A model generated the notes under the pieces. It was given only the letters and a program-made list of their open reading frames with translations, did no database searches and was not told the DNA's origin. A program made the translations under genes and the position numbers. A DNA stretch of 64,000 nt from Verrucomicrobiaceae bacterium (GTDB lineage Bacteria; Verrucomicrobiota; Verrucomicrobiia; Verrucomicrobiales; Verrucomicrobiaceae), in assembly GCA_016713035.1 (NCBI GenBank), contig JADJPW010000002.1, positions 682,001 through 746,000 of the forward strand. Direction: 5' to 3'. Position 1 is the first letter of the stretch; each line of letters starts with the position of its first letter. Positions 8,261-16,996 of this stretch are shown here, piece after piece.

Positions 8261-11236
8261 TCAGTTGATTTGCGGCAGTAGCGGACTTTTGATGAAGGGG
8301 CCGACATTGGCACGGGTCCAACTGGAGACGGCACCTTGGAGAAAGGCGTTGATGGCGATGTTTACCAACTCCTCTGCACGTGCCCAGGGGCGGTCTGCCA
8401 CATAGACGATGTCTTTCGGCTCCAGTCGGAAGCCTGTGCTTCGAGCGGTCAAAACATCGTTCATATCGACGACAAAGCGCTCCGGTTTCTCCAAAGAGCC
8501 GCGAATGACGAGAACGCGCTGCGTGTAGGCTTTTTGTGTGAAGCCGCCCGCTTGGGCGATGGCGCTGTGGACGCTGGTATGCGCCAGCAAGCCCTGTGTG
8601 CCCTGCATTCTCACATCACCGAGGACGTAGATTTCGTTGGAATTGGCAGAGGGGAAATAAACGTAGTCGCCCGGCTGAATGGCGGCATTTTGGGACATGT
8701 CGCCTTTGAGGAAGAGGGCCTCCATGTCCAAGGGGAGTCGCTGTTGCCCACGCATGACAAAGCTGCGGCCGAGATCGGCCAACTCAACGGTGTTTTGCTG
8801 GAAAAGGCCCGTTTCGAGTCCGCCCGCCTCCGCTACGACTTCGAGCAGCGACATGGGACGGTCCAGATTGATCGCACCTTTTTTCACGACTTTGCCGAGC
8901 ACATATACTTTGCGGCTTTGAAAGGTGAAAGGCGTGACGACGACCTTTGCACTCTTGTAGTAGCGGCGGAGCTCGGTGGTCAGTTTAGCACGGAGCTCGT
9001 CCACACTGAGTCCAGCAGCCACGATGTCACGGGCTTGCAGATAAGTGAGCCGGCCGTCTGGCCCGATGGTCACAGCTTCGCGTTGGTGTCCTTCCATTCC
9101 GGGCATGTTGATGTTCACGGCATCACCGGGGCCGAGGGGGAGTGATTCCGCGTTCACGGCGCTGGCAGAGAGCAACAGCAGAGCGGCGAATCTGGCCAAG
9201 GCCATGGGTTTGAGCACCGGGGCGCGGTCAAGAACGGCGGCGACGAGGCGGCAACCCGTGTCTCGATACATGCGCAGGCTGTCTTTCACGCTTTGTACGC
9301 GATTGCTGCCGCTGGAGCCGATCCAGACGAGGTTGGGCAGCTTTTCAGCCAGTAGCAGTGCATCGGGCTGCTCGATAGAAGGCAAGGTCATGAGAATGAC
9401 AATATCAGGAGCGCAGCGCCATTTGGAGAGCGCTGCACATAGCTGCCGGCATTGCTCAGGTGTGCATGTCCAGGACTCACCAGTGCTGATCGTAAACACT
9501 TCACTACGATGCTCGCGCAGAACGTTGGTGACGAGTTCTGGATCACTTAATGCATCATTTAGACTGATTGTGGCACTTTCAGCAGAAGGCACGATGGCGA
9601 TGCTGCACAGGCCACGACGCACTGCGGCTGAGGCTAGGCGCAGTGTCATCTGGGCGGCAGTGTTTGCGTCACGATCATGAATGATGCCGCATACAGTGGC
9701 CTCGCCGCGTGTGGGAATGACGAGCATCGGCTGGAGGCGCGTCCAGGTGCGAAAAGCCCACGCAGCCTCGCTCTCGTGCAACTGGCGCTGATCCGCTGGC
9801 ATAAGGCCGATAACTGGTACACCCGTGGCACGCTTTAGATCACCGCCACTGCGGATGCGGCCATCGAGCAGGTTGAGCACGATCAAGGAGAAGGCTACAA
9901 AGCCCGCTCCTGCGGCAAACCCTCCGAGAGTCACCAGGGCGAGTTTTTTGGTCGGGGGCACACTGATAATGTCCTGTGGACGATCCATGGCAAAGAGCTT
10001 GAAAAAGCCCTGTGCATTCTCTTCAAAAAGAATGGCCTCGCGCTGACGACTGGCGAGTAAGGCACGTGAAGACTCCAGCGTTTGGTGTTTGGATTTGATG
10101 CGGGCGTATTCCATGGCTTTCCGTGGAAGCTGTGCGAGTCGCTCATTCAAGCCATCGCGCACCGCATTGAGCTTGGAGAGTTGTTCCGTGATCACTTTCT
10201 TCTCTGAGCGCAGTCGTACCAGGTCGAGATAGAGGCTCTCTGCAACATTGCTCTCACCTGGCTTTGGTGGAGCATCGGCTCGTGGGCCAGCGGTGGCGAC
10301 TTGCTGCTCCATGATCGCGAGTTTTTCACGGGCTTCGATCATCGTGGGATGCTCATCGGTGTAGCGTACGGCGAGTTCGGCTACTTCTCGGCGTGCAGCA
10401 TCGAGTCGGGCGGCATTGGTGTCCACTTTGGCGAGCTCTTTCTCCACGCCTTGGATGCGTAGGTCGAGCGTCTCGTGGTCTAGCTTCAGCGTTTCATACT
10501 TGAGGGTAAAATTGCCGAGCTCGCCGAGCCAGGCGTCGAGTTGCTTGTCAGCGTCGATGAGCTGTTCACGGCGACCGTATTCGAGAAGTTCTTCGTTGGA
10601 CTTCAAGAGGTCGCGATCCGTGCGCTCGATCTGCTGCTGCAAAAACTCACGCATTTCTGACGCTGAACCGCGCTGGAGTTCGCGGGAAAGCGACAAAACC
10701 TCTGAGGTATAGGCCTGAAGCATTTGCAGAGCGACGCCTGGGCTTTGATCATGGGTCATGCTGATGGAAACAATGTCGGTGTTACGCATCGGTGTGACGA
10801 CGAGGCCTGCGCGGATGGCACTTTCTGGCACCAGGCCTTCGAGACGCTTACTAGCGGCTTCCATGATGGCATTGGAGTGCATGAGGGTCACGAAAGTGGG
10901 GATGGTGAAGTCCCGCGGTTTGAAGATTTCACCGGAATCAGATTGGCGGAAAGAGGAGGGAGACTCCTGCTTGATGATTTGTGCCTCGGCAGAGTGCAGT
11001 GTCTCGAAACGCGCCTTTCCAATCATGAACAGCGCAGCGCCCAAAAAACCACCGACGAGGAGCATCAGCCACCAGCGACGAACTAGGACGTCAATGAGGC
11101 GTAGTGGATAAAAGGGCAAATTGAAGGCCGAAGGATGCTCTTTTGATTCTGCCTCGAAATCGACGATTTCCGAGCTGCGCAGCTTGCGCGACGGAACGGC
11201 GACAGGAAGGGAAGATGGAAGAACGAGGTCGGACAT
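8261..11236 (-). CDS. Wzz-type chain-length determinant / BY-kinase-like pseudokinase / OPX export protein fusion
   Basis: A 991-residue uninterrupted reading frame. Order: Wzz domain with a membrane helix at about residues 55-73 (WWLMLLVGGFLGAALFMIG), long coiled coil (170-400), second membrane helix (431-458), then a cytoplasmic region (465-675) with the layout of a bacterial tyrosine kinase, including DIVILMTLPS and RLVAAVLDRAP, but where a Walker A motif is expected it reads IIHDRDANTAAQ. At residue 678 a signal-peptide-like segment begins (MALARFAALLLLSASAVNA), followed by a complete Poly_export/SLBB protein starting LPLGPGDAVNINM. Topology works if that segment is a third membrane helix, or the OPX part could also start separately at 9205. 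Wzz and OPX partners are normally separate proteins. Start 39 bp from a dyad element. Confidence 0.85.
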   Translation of the reverse strand: MSDLVLPSSLPVAVPSRKLRSSEIVDFEAESKEHPSAFNLPFYPLRLIDVLVRRWWLMLLVGGFLGAALFMIGKARFETLHSAEAQIIKQESPSSFRQSDSGEIFKPRDFTIPTFVTLMHSNAIMEAASKRLEGLVPESAIRAGLVVTPMRNTDIVSISMTHDQSPGVALQMLQAYTSEVLSLSRELQRGSASEMREFLQQQIERTDRDLLKSNEELLEYGRREQLIDADKQLDAWLGELGNFTLKYETLKLDHETLDLRIQGVEKELAKVDTNAARLDAARREVAELAVRYTDEHPTMIEAREKLAIMEQQVATAGPRADAPPKPGESNVAESLYLDLVRLRSEKKVITEQLSKLNAVRDGLNERLAQLPRKAMEYARIKSKHQTLESSRALLASRQREAILFEENAQGFFKLFAMDRPQDIISVPPTKKLALVTLGGFAAGAGFVAFSLIVLNLLDGRIRSGGDLKRATGVPVIGLMPADQRQLHESEAAWAFRTWTRLQPMLVIPTRGEATVCGIIHDRDANTAAQMTLRLASAAVRRGLCSIAIVPSAESATISLNDALSDPELVTNVLREHRSEVFTISTGESWTCTPEQCRQLCAALSKWRCAPDIVILMTLPSIEQPDALLLAEKLPNLVWIGSSGSNRVQSVKDSLRMYRDTGCRLVAAVLDRAPVLKPMALARFAALLLLSASAVNAESLPLGPGDAVNINMPGMEGHQREAVTIGPDGRLTYLQARDIVAAGLSVDELRAKLTTELRRYYKSAKVVVTPFTFQSRKVYVLGKVVKKGAINLDRPMSLLEVVAEAGGLETGLFQQNTVELADLGRSFVMRGQQRLPLDMEALFLKGDMSQNAAIQPGDYVYFPSANSNEIYVLGDVRMQGTQGLLAHTSVHSAIAQAGGFTQKAYTQRVLVIRGSLEKPERFVVDMNDVLTARSTGFRLEPKDIVYVADRPWARAEELVNIAINAFLQGAVSSWTRANVGPFIKSPLLPQIN

Positions 11237-11274
11237 GACGACGAATCATTCGCTTGAAGCGTAGCCGCTACAAT

Positions 11275-11290
11275 CCCCCCAGGTGGGTGG
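11275..11290 (-). promoter_or_regulatory. Dyad element copy 4 (CCCCCCAGGTGGGTGG)
   Basis: Left edge exactly 39 bp upstream of the ATG at 11236. Nothing else is recognised in the 167-bp gap 11237-11403. Confidence 0.7.
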
Positions 11291-11403
11291 CTGTATCTGG
11301 TCACAACTCGATGAATGGAGCTGAGGAGGGCGTCTCCAGGATCCAGTGGTCCGCTGGAAAAGACGACAACGAATAGAACTCGTTCGCATCTGTAAAAACC
11401 AAG

Positions 11404-12531
11404 TTACGAGCAATAGGCTGCCATCACTTGCGCAGCGTTCTCTGACCAATCGAAGCGTCGAGCGTTCTCCAATCCGGCGCGGACGAGTTCCGTGCGGCGC
11501 TCAGGATGGGTGGCGATGAGCTGCAAGGCTTCGGCGATTTCTGATACGTCCGTGGGATTCACGATTTGAGCGGCATTGCCAACGACTTCATTCAAGGAGC
11601 CGGAGATGGAACTGATGACCGGTGTGCCACAAGCCATCGCCTCGACTGGAGGTAGGCCGAAGCCTTCAAAAAGGGAAGGATAGGTCATGCACGAGGCGGC
11701 GCGGTAAAGTTCTGGCAAGGCACCATCTTCCACGAAACCTAACGTGCGAATATCCGTGGCATAGGGGGAGGATTTTGCAGCCGCATGAATATGCTCAGCA
11801 CCATGCCAGTCGCTGCCAGCCAGAACGAGCTGCCAGTCGCTACCACTACGCTTTTTGAAGGCGTTAAAAGCCTCGATGAGACGAATGTGGTTTTTGGCTG
11901 GATGCTCTAGGCGTGAGACATAAAGGAAAAACGGCTTGGAGAGCCCCCAGCGATTCTGGACTGAGATCTGGGCACTCTCCCGATTGCCAGGATGGAATCG
12001 CGTGTGGTCGATGCCGTTGAGAATGACCTTTTGCTGGCCCAATGGGACACCAAAGAATCGCTGCACATCACGGGCGGTGTTCTGGCTCACAGCGATGATT
12101 TGATCTTGCCTCTTCGCGAGGCTTTTCACGACTACACGACCGTAAAGCATCCGTGCGAGATCGTATTTCCCCCTCACATGGAAAGGGGCAAGGTCGTGGA
12201 TGGTGGAAACGAGCTTGCAGGGAGCCCGGCGCAACATGCGGCGGTAGCTAGGCACATGCAAAACAGCCATTTGATGATCAGCAATCCAGCGCGGAAGCAC
12301 GGTGTGATGCCAGAGGATGTTTTTCACGGCGGGACGCCACTTTTCGGCGACAGGAACAATGCGCATTTTGTGCTTTGCGAAATCAAAGAGCGGAATGTCA
12401 TCTTCCAGAACGAGGAGACTGAAATTCACCGCATCTGCATAATCCAGCAGTGCCCGCGTGAGAGCCAGGATATACTGGCCAACACCGCTTTTACCACGCT
12501 GCATGACACTGGTGGAAAGGGCGATCTTCAT
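11404..12531 (-). CDS. GT4 family glycosyltransferase
   Basis: A 375-residue GT-B enzyme. The N-terminal half starts MKIALSTSVMQRGKSGVGQY, with the glycine-rich loop after the first strand; the C-terminal half has FFLYVSRLEHPAKNH, LVLAGSDWHGAEH and EGFGLPPVEAMACGTPVI, the donor-binding EX7E region. It resembles mannosyltransferase-like members of family 4, but the donor is not assignable. The ATG overlaps the preceding stop by four bases, so it is co-translated with the GT4-WecG fusion. Probably cytoplasmic-face assembly of the repeat unit. Confidence 0.9.
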   Translation of the reverse strand: MKIALSTSVMQRGKSGVGQYILALTRALLDYADAVNFSLLVLEDDIPLFDFAKHKMRIVPVAEKWRPAVKNILWHHTVLPRWIADHQMAVLHVPSYRRMLRRAPCKLVSTIHDLAPFHVRGKYDLARMLYGRVVVKSLAKRQDQIIAVSQNTARDVQRFFGVPLGQQKVILNGIDHTRFHPGNRESAQISVQNRWGLSKPFFLYVSRLEHPAKNHIRLIEAFNAFKKRSGSDWQLVLAGSDWHGAEHIHAAAKSSPYATDIRTLGFVEDGALPELYRAASCMTYPSLFEGFGLPPVEAMACGTPVISSISGSLNEVVGNAAQIVNPTDVSEIAEALQLIATHPERRTELVRAGLENARRFDWSENAAQVMAAYCS

Positions 12532-14507
12532 GCGCGTTGCGGTGCTTTGGTAGTGATCAAGGAACGGGTTATTTCACGGATGGAGCCCATTCCGAAGACG
12601 ACGAGATCTGTGGCATAACGCTTCAGCAAGCGACGTGGCTCCTGGGCAAGGCGGAAGAGCCACTCCATGCCTATGAACTGCATCCAACGAGGTGCTCGCT
12701 TCATGCTGCCGGCTAGGAAGTCGATTGTCGCACCGACGCCGATACTCACTGGCACGCCGAGCGCCTGGTAATGCCGAGCGATCCACTTTTCCTGCTTTGG
12801 ACACCCAAAGGAAACGAGTAACAAGTCAGGTTTCGCCTCACGCACCTGCTGGCAGATCGTTTCGTGATCCATGCCCTCAATCGGGGCAAAGGGCGGTGAA
12901 AATGAACCGACGATCTGAATGCCTGGATGCTGGGCTTCGACGTTGGCAATGGCCTGTGAAAGCACGCTAGGATCACCGCCGAGGAAGAAAATGCGCCAGC
13001 CCTCGGTCTCAGCGCGAGAGAGCAATTTTGGCACGAGATCAGAGCCTGCGACACGCTCTGGCAAAGAACGGCGTAGGAGCTTGGAGAGCCAAACGAGTGG
13101 AGTGCCATCACAAACAACCAGATGAGCATCTTGGAGAATGCGCCGCAGTTCGGCGTCTTTGCGGCATTGAACCAAGAAATCGACATTCGCCGTAGCGAGG
13201 TAGTGCGGCTGCTTGCTGGCGATCATGTCTTCGACTCGGTCGATTGTTTGGCTCATGGTTACGACATCGAAAGGCACATCCATCAGTCGCACTTGTTTGC
13301 GCTGTTTTGGTTCGAAGTGACGATAGGCAGCAATCAGCTCTGCGCCGATGCTGCGCCAGCCAAAGCGCTTTTTGGCGACGCAGATGCCTTTATTCCGAAG
13401 GTGGTTGCGTAGCGGAGGGTTTTGCAAAGCGCTCACGATTTGGTCGGCAAAGGCAGAAGGTGTGTCGGCGAGCAAAATATTCGCGCCATGCGTCAAACCG
13501 AGTCCTTGGGCTCCGATGGTGGTGGAAATCACTGGTGTGCCGATGGCGAGGCTTTCGACTATTTTGAGCCTTGTGCCACCACCGATGCGGAGCGGCACCA
13601 TTTGGAGCCAAGCACGGCGATAGTAGGGCCGCACGTCAGGAACGCTGCCGGTGACGGTGACTCCAGGAAGCCGCGCATAGGCCTGAACTTCGGCGTTGGG
13701 CGATTTACCGACGATGAGCACTTGGAGATTTGGAATACGCTGCATCAGCGATTCATGAATCTCGCCAAAGAACCAGCGCATCGCATCAATATTCGGCATG
13801 TAATCCATAGCACCGCAAAACAGCACGGTGGGTTGTGCGCTGCGTGGCTCTGGGTCAATATCAGCACGGAAGTAATCGAGATCGACTCCGTTCGGGACGA
13901 CTTTAAGAGGCGCTGTTTGACTGATGTGGTGGCGGACAAAAGTCTCGTCATCCGGGCCGCAAAGGACCTGAAGTTGGCTGCGTCGGGCGACTCGCTTTTC
14001 AAAATGACGCATCTTGGTGAGGCTTTCCCAGGTGAGAAGCTTGTCTTTCAGCGTGCGGGTATTGAACGCAGCCTGCTGCGTTTGAAATTGAAGATCCACG
14101 CGGCTGCGGTCGATGCTGAGAGGGATGTCTTGGTGCTCGTCGAGGAAGTATTGAGCCAAAACAATATCGCAGACGTGAACGAGGTCGTAGGAATTGCGTT
14201 TGAGCTGATCGCGAATGGCGTCGGCGATGTGTGGGAGATTCCAATGATGGATGGAAGACGGAATGCGGCTGAAAAGGCGGTTTGGGATGAGCTTTGGCCA
14301 CGCTGGGTGCTGAAAGGGAACGAAGCGTACATCACGGCAGAATTGCTCAAAGACGGTGCTTTGTTCAAGACGCTCGCCATTCTCACTGAGGGCGATGAGA
14401 TCGACGGTGTGCTGATGTGCGAGTTCTCGCAGGAGGTGGAACGTGCGCTGGAAAGTGCCCCGGTCGATCGGGTATGGGATATAAGGGTAGATGACGAGGA
14501 TGTTCAT
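12528..14507 (-). CDS. Bifunctional GT4 glycosyltransferase / WecG-TagA-CpsF (GT26) fusion
   Basis: A 659-residue protein. Residues 1 to about 395 form a GT4 enzyme beginning MNILVIYPYIPYPIDRGTFQ, with TVLFCGAMDYMPNIDAMRWF and an RIGGGTRLKIVESLAIGTPV donor region. From about residue 400 a complete GT26 domain follows: TANVDFLVQCRKD, VCDGTPLVWLSKLL, IFFLGGDPSVL, VSFGCPKQEKWIA and GVGATIDFLAGSMKRAP, the family's conserved set. GT26 enzymes add N-acetylmannosaminuronic acid, N-acetylmannosamine or glucose-type sugars to lipid-linked acceptors, so the fusion may perform two consecutive transfers. The start at 14507 is where conserved GT4 sequence begins; a further in-frame ATG lies 30 bases upstream. 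Confidence 0.9.
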   Translation of the reverse strand: MNILVIYPYIPYPIDRGTFQRTFHLLRELAHQHTVDLIALSENGERLEQSTVFEQFCRDVRFVPFQHPAWPKLIPNRLFSRIPSSIHHWNLPHIADAIRDQLKRNSYDLVHVCDIVLAQYFLDEHQDIPLSIDRSRVDLQFQTQQAAFNTRTLKDKLLTWESLTKMRHFEKRVARRSQLQVLCGPDDETFVRHHISQTAPLKVVPNGVDLDYFRADIDPEPRSAQPTVLFCGAMDYMPNIDAMRWFFGEIHESLMQRIPNLQVLIVGKSPNAEVQAYARLPGVTVTGSVPDVRPYYRRAWLQMVPLRIGGGTRLKIVESLAIGTPVISTTIGAQGLGLTHGANILLADTPSAFADQIVSALQNPPLRNHLRNKGICVAKKRFGWRSIGAELIAAYRHFEPKQRKQVRLMDVPFDVVTMSQTIDRVEDMIASKQPHYLATANVDFLVQCRKDAELRRILQDAHLVVCDGTPLVWLSKLLRRSLPERVAGSDLVPKLLSRAETEGWRIFFLGGDPSVLSQAIANVEAQHPGIQIVGSFSPPFAPIEGMDHETICQQVREAKPDLLLVSFGCPKQEKWIARHYQALGVPVSIGVGATIDFLAGSMKRAPRWMQFIGMEWLFRLAQEPRRLLKRYATDLVVFGMGSIREITRSLITTKAPQRA

Positions 14508-14549
14508 GAGTGCGCCAAGAGTGTGGCGCATAGACAAAAGATGCGCATC

Positions 14550-14565
14550 GCCCTCAAGTGAGGGT
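14550..14565 (-). promoter_or_regulatory. Dyad element copy 5 (GCCCTCAAGTGAGGGT)
   Basis: The most symmetric copy (CCCTCA-AG-TGAGGG, half-sites fully complementary apart from the spacer). Left edge 43 bp upstream of the ATG at 14507. Confidence 0.6.
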
Positions 14566-14578
14566 GTGCTGGCCCTTT

Positions 14579-14594
14579 ACTGCCTTTAGGCAGT
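14579..14594 (-). terminator. Short hairpin after the nucleotidyltransferase-fold gene
   Basis: Perfect 6-bp stem ACTGCC/GGCAGT with a TTTA loop, 22 bases past the minus-strand stop at 14616. There is no U-run, so intrinsic termination is uncertain; it could also stabilise an RNA 3' end. Confidence 0.3.
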
Positions 14595-14615
14595 GGAGCG
14601 CCGATCTACGTCGAT

Positions 14616-15689
14616 TCAGTTGAAACGATGCCAGAGGGTCTCGTAGGCATGAATGCGTTCGTAGTGAATGGTGGAGTCGATCCAGAGCATTTTGGTCAAG
14701 GCATGGAGCAGCGACTCGCGGGGGTGTCGCTCGATGGGCTTACGAGTGCCAAGAGCGACGGGAGGTGTGTGCAGATGTTGAAGGATGTTTTTCCACCAAG
14801 GCTGTTCGGGGCATTTGTTGATCTTACCCGAGATGTAAGTCGCAATGCTTGGAAAAAGATGTCTGAGGCGGCGGCTTTCTAGACTGAGAAAAAGGTCCTG
14901 AGCGAGCGATGAAACCTCCTCGTGCAGTAGGAGAAGCTCATCACGAGTCAATGTGCTGCGCTGCGGACGTAGTTTGAACTCGACGCCTTTGGCGTGATGG
15001 CTCTTTAAGGTTTCATCGCAATCGAGCCGTTGATGACGCTCTATGCAGCTCCAGTGATAGCGACCTTGAGCTGCTAGCAGTGCATCACCCAGTGCAAGTT
15101 GTGCTTTGGCGATGTTTCTGGCGACGAAATCGGCATCGTCCGCTGTGAATCGAATTTGTTGGAGGCGTGCCTTGGCAAAAAGTAGGCCGGAGCAGCGGTT
15201 AAAAAGCAGCCGAGTGACTTCGTGCAATGGAATGCGTGTGGCGTCTCGATGATCCTCGGATTTTTCGAGTAAACGGTCATCTCCGATGAGCCAACGATGA
15301 CCCATGACGAGGTCGTAGTAAAACATGCTTGGCTTTGCACGGCGGAGTGCGGCACTGGAGATGATTTTGAATTCGACCTCAATGCCAGCGGAGGGTGTGA
15401 GACGATCACCCAGCTTGTGTAAGGCGGCTTTGTAACGTCGATCATTCAGCAAGGTGCTGCCACGGATAAAGACGAAGAATTCGAGATCATTGTAGGGCTG
15501 GTCACCCCGCTCACCCCGCTCACTAAGCAGCACGCCGCCTTCTCCTCGACCATAACCGCCCGCGAGAGCGATGCCTTCGAGTCGATGAGCGGGTATGATG
15601 GCACAGATGCCATCGCGGACTTGTTGGCAGACCTCGGTGAGGTGCTGCTCCAAAGCGGGGCTGCCATCGCGAGTAAATCGAGTGCTCAT
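14616..15689 (-). CDS. Putative nucleotidyltransferase-fold protein of the polysaccharide locus
   Basis: A 357-residue soluble protein, not confidently assigned to a named family. Near residues 43-75 it has ALAGGYGRGEGG followed by YNDLEFFVFI, matching the GG...D-x-E signature of the polymerase-beta nucleotidyltransferase superfamily (catalytic acids on adjacent strands). The rest is mostly helical: basic, with many His and Arg residues, and ending YERIHAYETLWHRFN. Its ATG overlaps the preceding glycosyltransferase stop by four bases, so it is translated as part of that operon. Transfer of an NMP group to a sugar, lipid or protein is possible but inferred; a degenerate fold with a binding role is equally possible. 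Confidence 0.65.
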   Translation of the reverse strand: MSTRFTRDGSPALEQHLTEVCQQVRDGICAIIPAHRLEGIALAGGYGRGEGGVLLSERGERGDQPYNDLEFFVFIRGSTLLNDRRYKAALHKLGDRLTPSAGIEVEFKIISSAALRRAKPSMFYYDLVMGHRWLIGDDRLLEKSEDHRDATRIPLHEVTRLLFNRCSGLLFAKARLQQIRFTADDADFVARNIAKAQLALGDALLAAQGRYHWSCIERHQRLDCDETLKSHHAKGVEFKLRPQRSTLTRDELLLLHEEVSSLAQDLFLSLESRRLRHLFPSIATYISGKINKCPEQPWWKNILQHLHTPPVALGTRKPIERHPRESLLHALTKMLWIDSTIHYERIHAYETLWHRFN

Positions 15690-16900
15690 GCGCTGAGAAA
15701 GTCCTCCACTTGGTCCACGATGGGTTTCATGGCAAAACGCTCACGGACTTCGTGATGACCGGCGTTCGTGATCTTTTGACGCAGTTCATGATCGCGCTGC
15801 AAGAGTAGGATGCGCTCTGCGAGCTGAGTGGCGTTTCCTGCATCGTAAGTGAGTGCATTTACACCGTGACGGAAAAGCTCGCGGCTGCCACCCGTCATGG
15901 TGCCGATCACTGGCAGGCCGCAACTCATTGCTTCAAGCGGAGTGAGCGCGAAGGGCTCCTCCCATTCAGAGGTGAAGAGCAGCGCATCATGCGCTCGATA
16001 CACATCTGGCATCTGATCGGGGTTGCCGCTGTGCCAGGAGACTGGAAGCCTGTTTTGCTGAGCGAATTGCTTCAGCTTGGTGACGTAGTCGGTATCCCCT
16101 TTACCATAAATGCGAAGCTTGCCCAAAAAGTGCTCTTTGAGCGTGGTTAATGCACGCAGAGCGGTGTGGATGCCTTTGTCCTCTGCAAGGCGACCGACCC
16201 AGAGCCAGTTCTGTGGCTCGCGGCTGATGGGAGTGCCGCTGAAGTGATCGGTATCGACTGGGCAATGGATGACGCTGCCGTGATTGACGTCGTAGCCTTG
16301 CTCAGCGGTGAGTTGGCGAAGTCTGGCGCTGGTGAAATAGAGTCGTGGGAAACGAATGTCACTGACGGGATTGGTTGGAGCGATGGATTGGAAGTTTTCG
16401 CGACGACCGAGCAATGACCAAAGGGTGCGCTGTGCTTTGGACGCGAGGGATCCGCTGCTGCGATTCCACCAATCGAGCCAGACATCCGATTTGAGGCTGC
16501 GAAGAATCCAGTGATCGCTGACATCATAGACCGTGGGCACTTCCATCTGCTGTAGCGTGAGACAGAGTGACTTGGAAAGTCCATTCATGCACCAAACGTG
16601 GACGACATCGGGATGAAACTCAGCAATGGCATCACGCAGCGTCTGATTGTTGTGTGTTTCAAGATGTTGAAGCTGATCCAAGCCGAGCCAGGGATGGCCA
16701 TAGTAGCCATGGATACGAAGTGTGCGCTCAACGTGCTTTTGGCTTTTGAATGCTGGATTTGCATCGAGACCGTGATTGCTGGTGAGCACTTTTACAGTGT
16801 GTCCACGCTGACGGAGCTCCTCGGTGATGGCAGAGCAACGGAGTTCGTAGCCACCGACATAAAAGGGTGGGTAGAGATTGGTGAGCGTAAGGATTTTCAT
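15686..16900 (-). CDS. GT4 family glycosyltransferase
   Basis: A 404-residue GT-B enzyme starting MKILTLTNLYPPFYVGGYEL, the typical first strand and glycine loop. The donor half has NWLWVGRLAEDKGIHTALRA, LRIYGKGDTDYV and the EX7E region EWEEPFALTPLEAMSCGLPV. It is first in a two-gene operon with the nucleotidyltransferase-fold protein; a dyad element lies upstream at 46 bp, the longest spacing of the set. The sugar specificity is not assignable. Confidence 0.9.
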   Translation of the reverse strand: MKILTLTNLYPPFYVGGYELRCSAITEELRQRGHTVKVLTSNHGLDANPAFKSQKHVERTLRIHGYYGHPWLGLDQLQHLETHNNQTLRDAIAEFHPDVVHVWCMNGLSKSLCLTLQQMEVPTVYDVSDHWILRSLKSDVWLDWWNRSSGSLASKAQRTLWSLLGRRENFQSIAPTNPVSDIRFPRLYFTSARLRQLTAEQGYDVNHGSVIHCPVDTDHFSGTPISREPQNWLWVGRLAEDKGIHTALRALTTLKEHFLGKLRIYGKGDTDYVTKLKQFAQQNRLPVSWHSGNPDQMPDVYRAHDALLFTSEWEEPFALTPLEAMSCGLPVIGTMTGGSRELFRHGVNALTYDAGNATQLAERILLLQRDHELRQKITNAGHHEVRERFAMKPIVDQVEDFLSA

Positions 16901-16945
16901 GCGAGGCGCTTCGATGGTTTAAGCGGTTCTGCCGGTGAAGTCAGT

Positions 16946-16961
16946 CCCCGCAGGTGTGGGG
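16946..16961 (-). promoter_or_regulatory. Dyad element copy 6 (CCCCGCAGGTGTGGGG)
   Basis: Near-perfect dyad (CCCCGCA / TGTGGGG, one mismatch between half-sites), left edge 46 bp upstream of the ATG at 16900, within the 96-bp gap to the preceding gene. Confidence 0.7.
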
Positions 16962-16996
16962 AGATGCATGGCCCCCTTTTCTCAGGGCTGGCCAAG

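Noticed and set aside
8720..9205. Two separate genes (wzc-like and wza-like) in place of a fusion at 9205
   Set aside because: No stop codon between them and the frame is continuous; kept as a fusion, with the internal start noted as an alternative.
13422..14561. A 379-codon plus-strand open frame over the GT4-WecG gene
   Set aside because: Lies entirely antisense to a gene with strong GT4 motifs; its translation shows no recognisable domain and no neighbour context.
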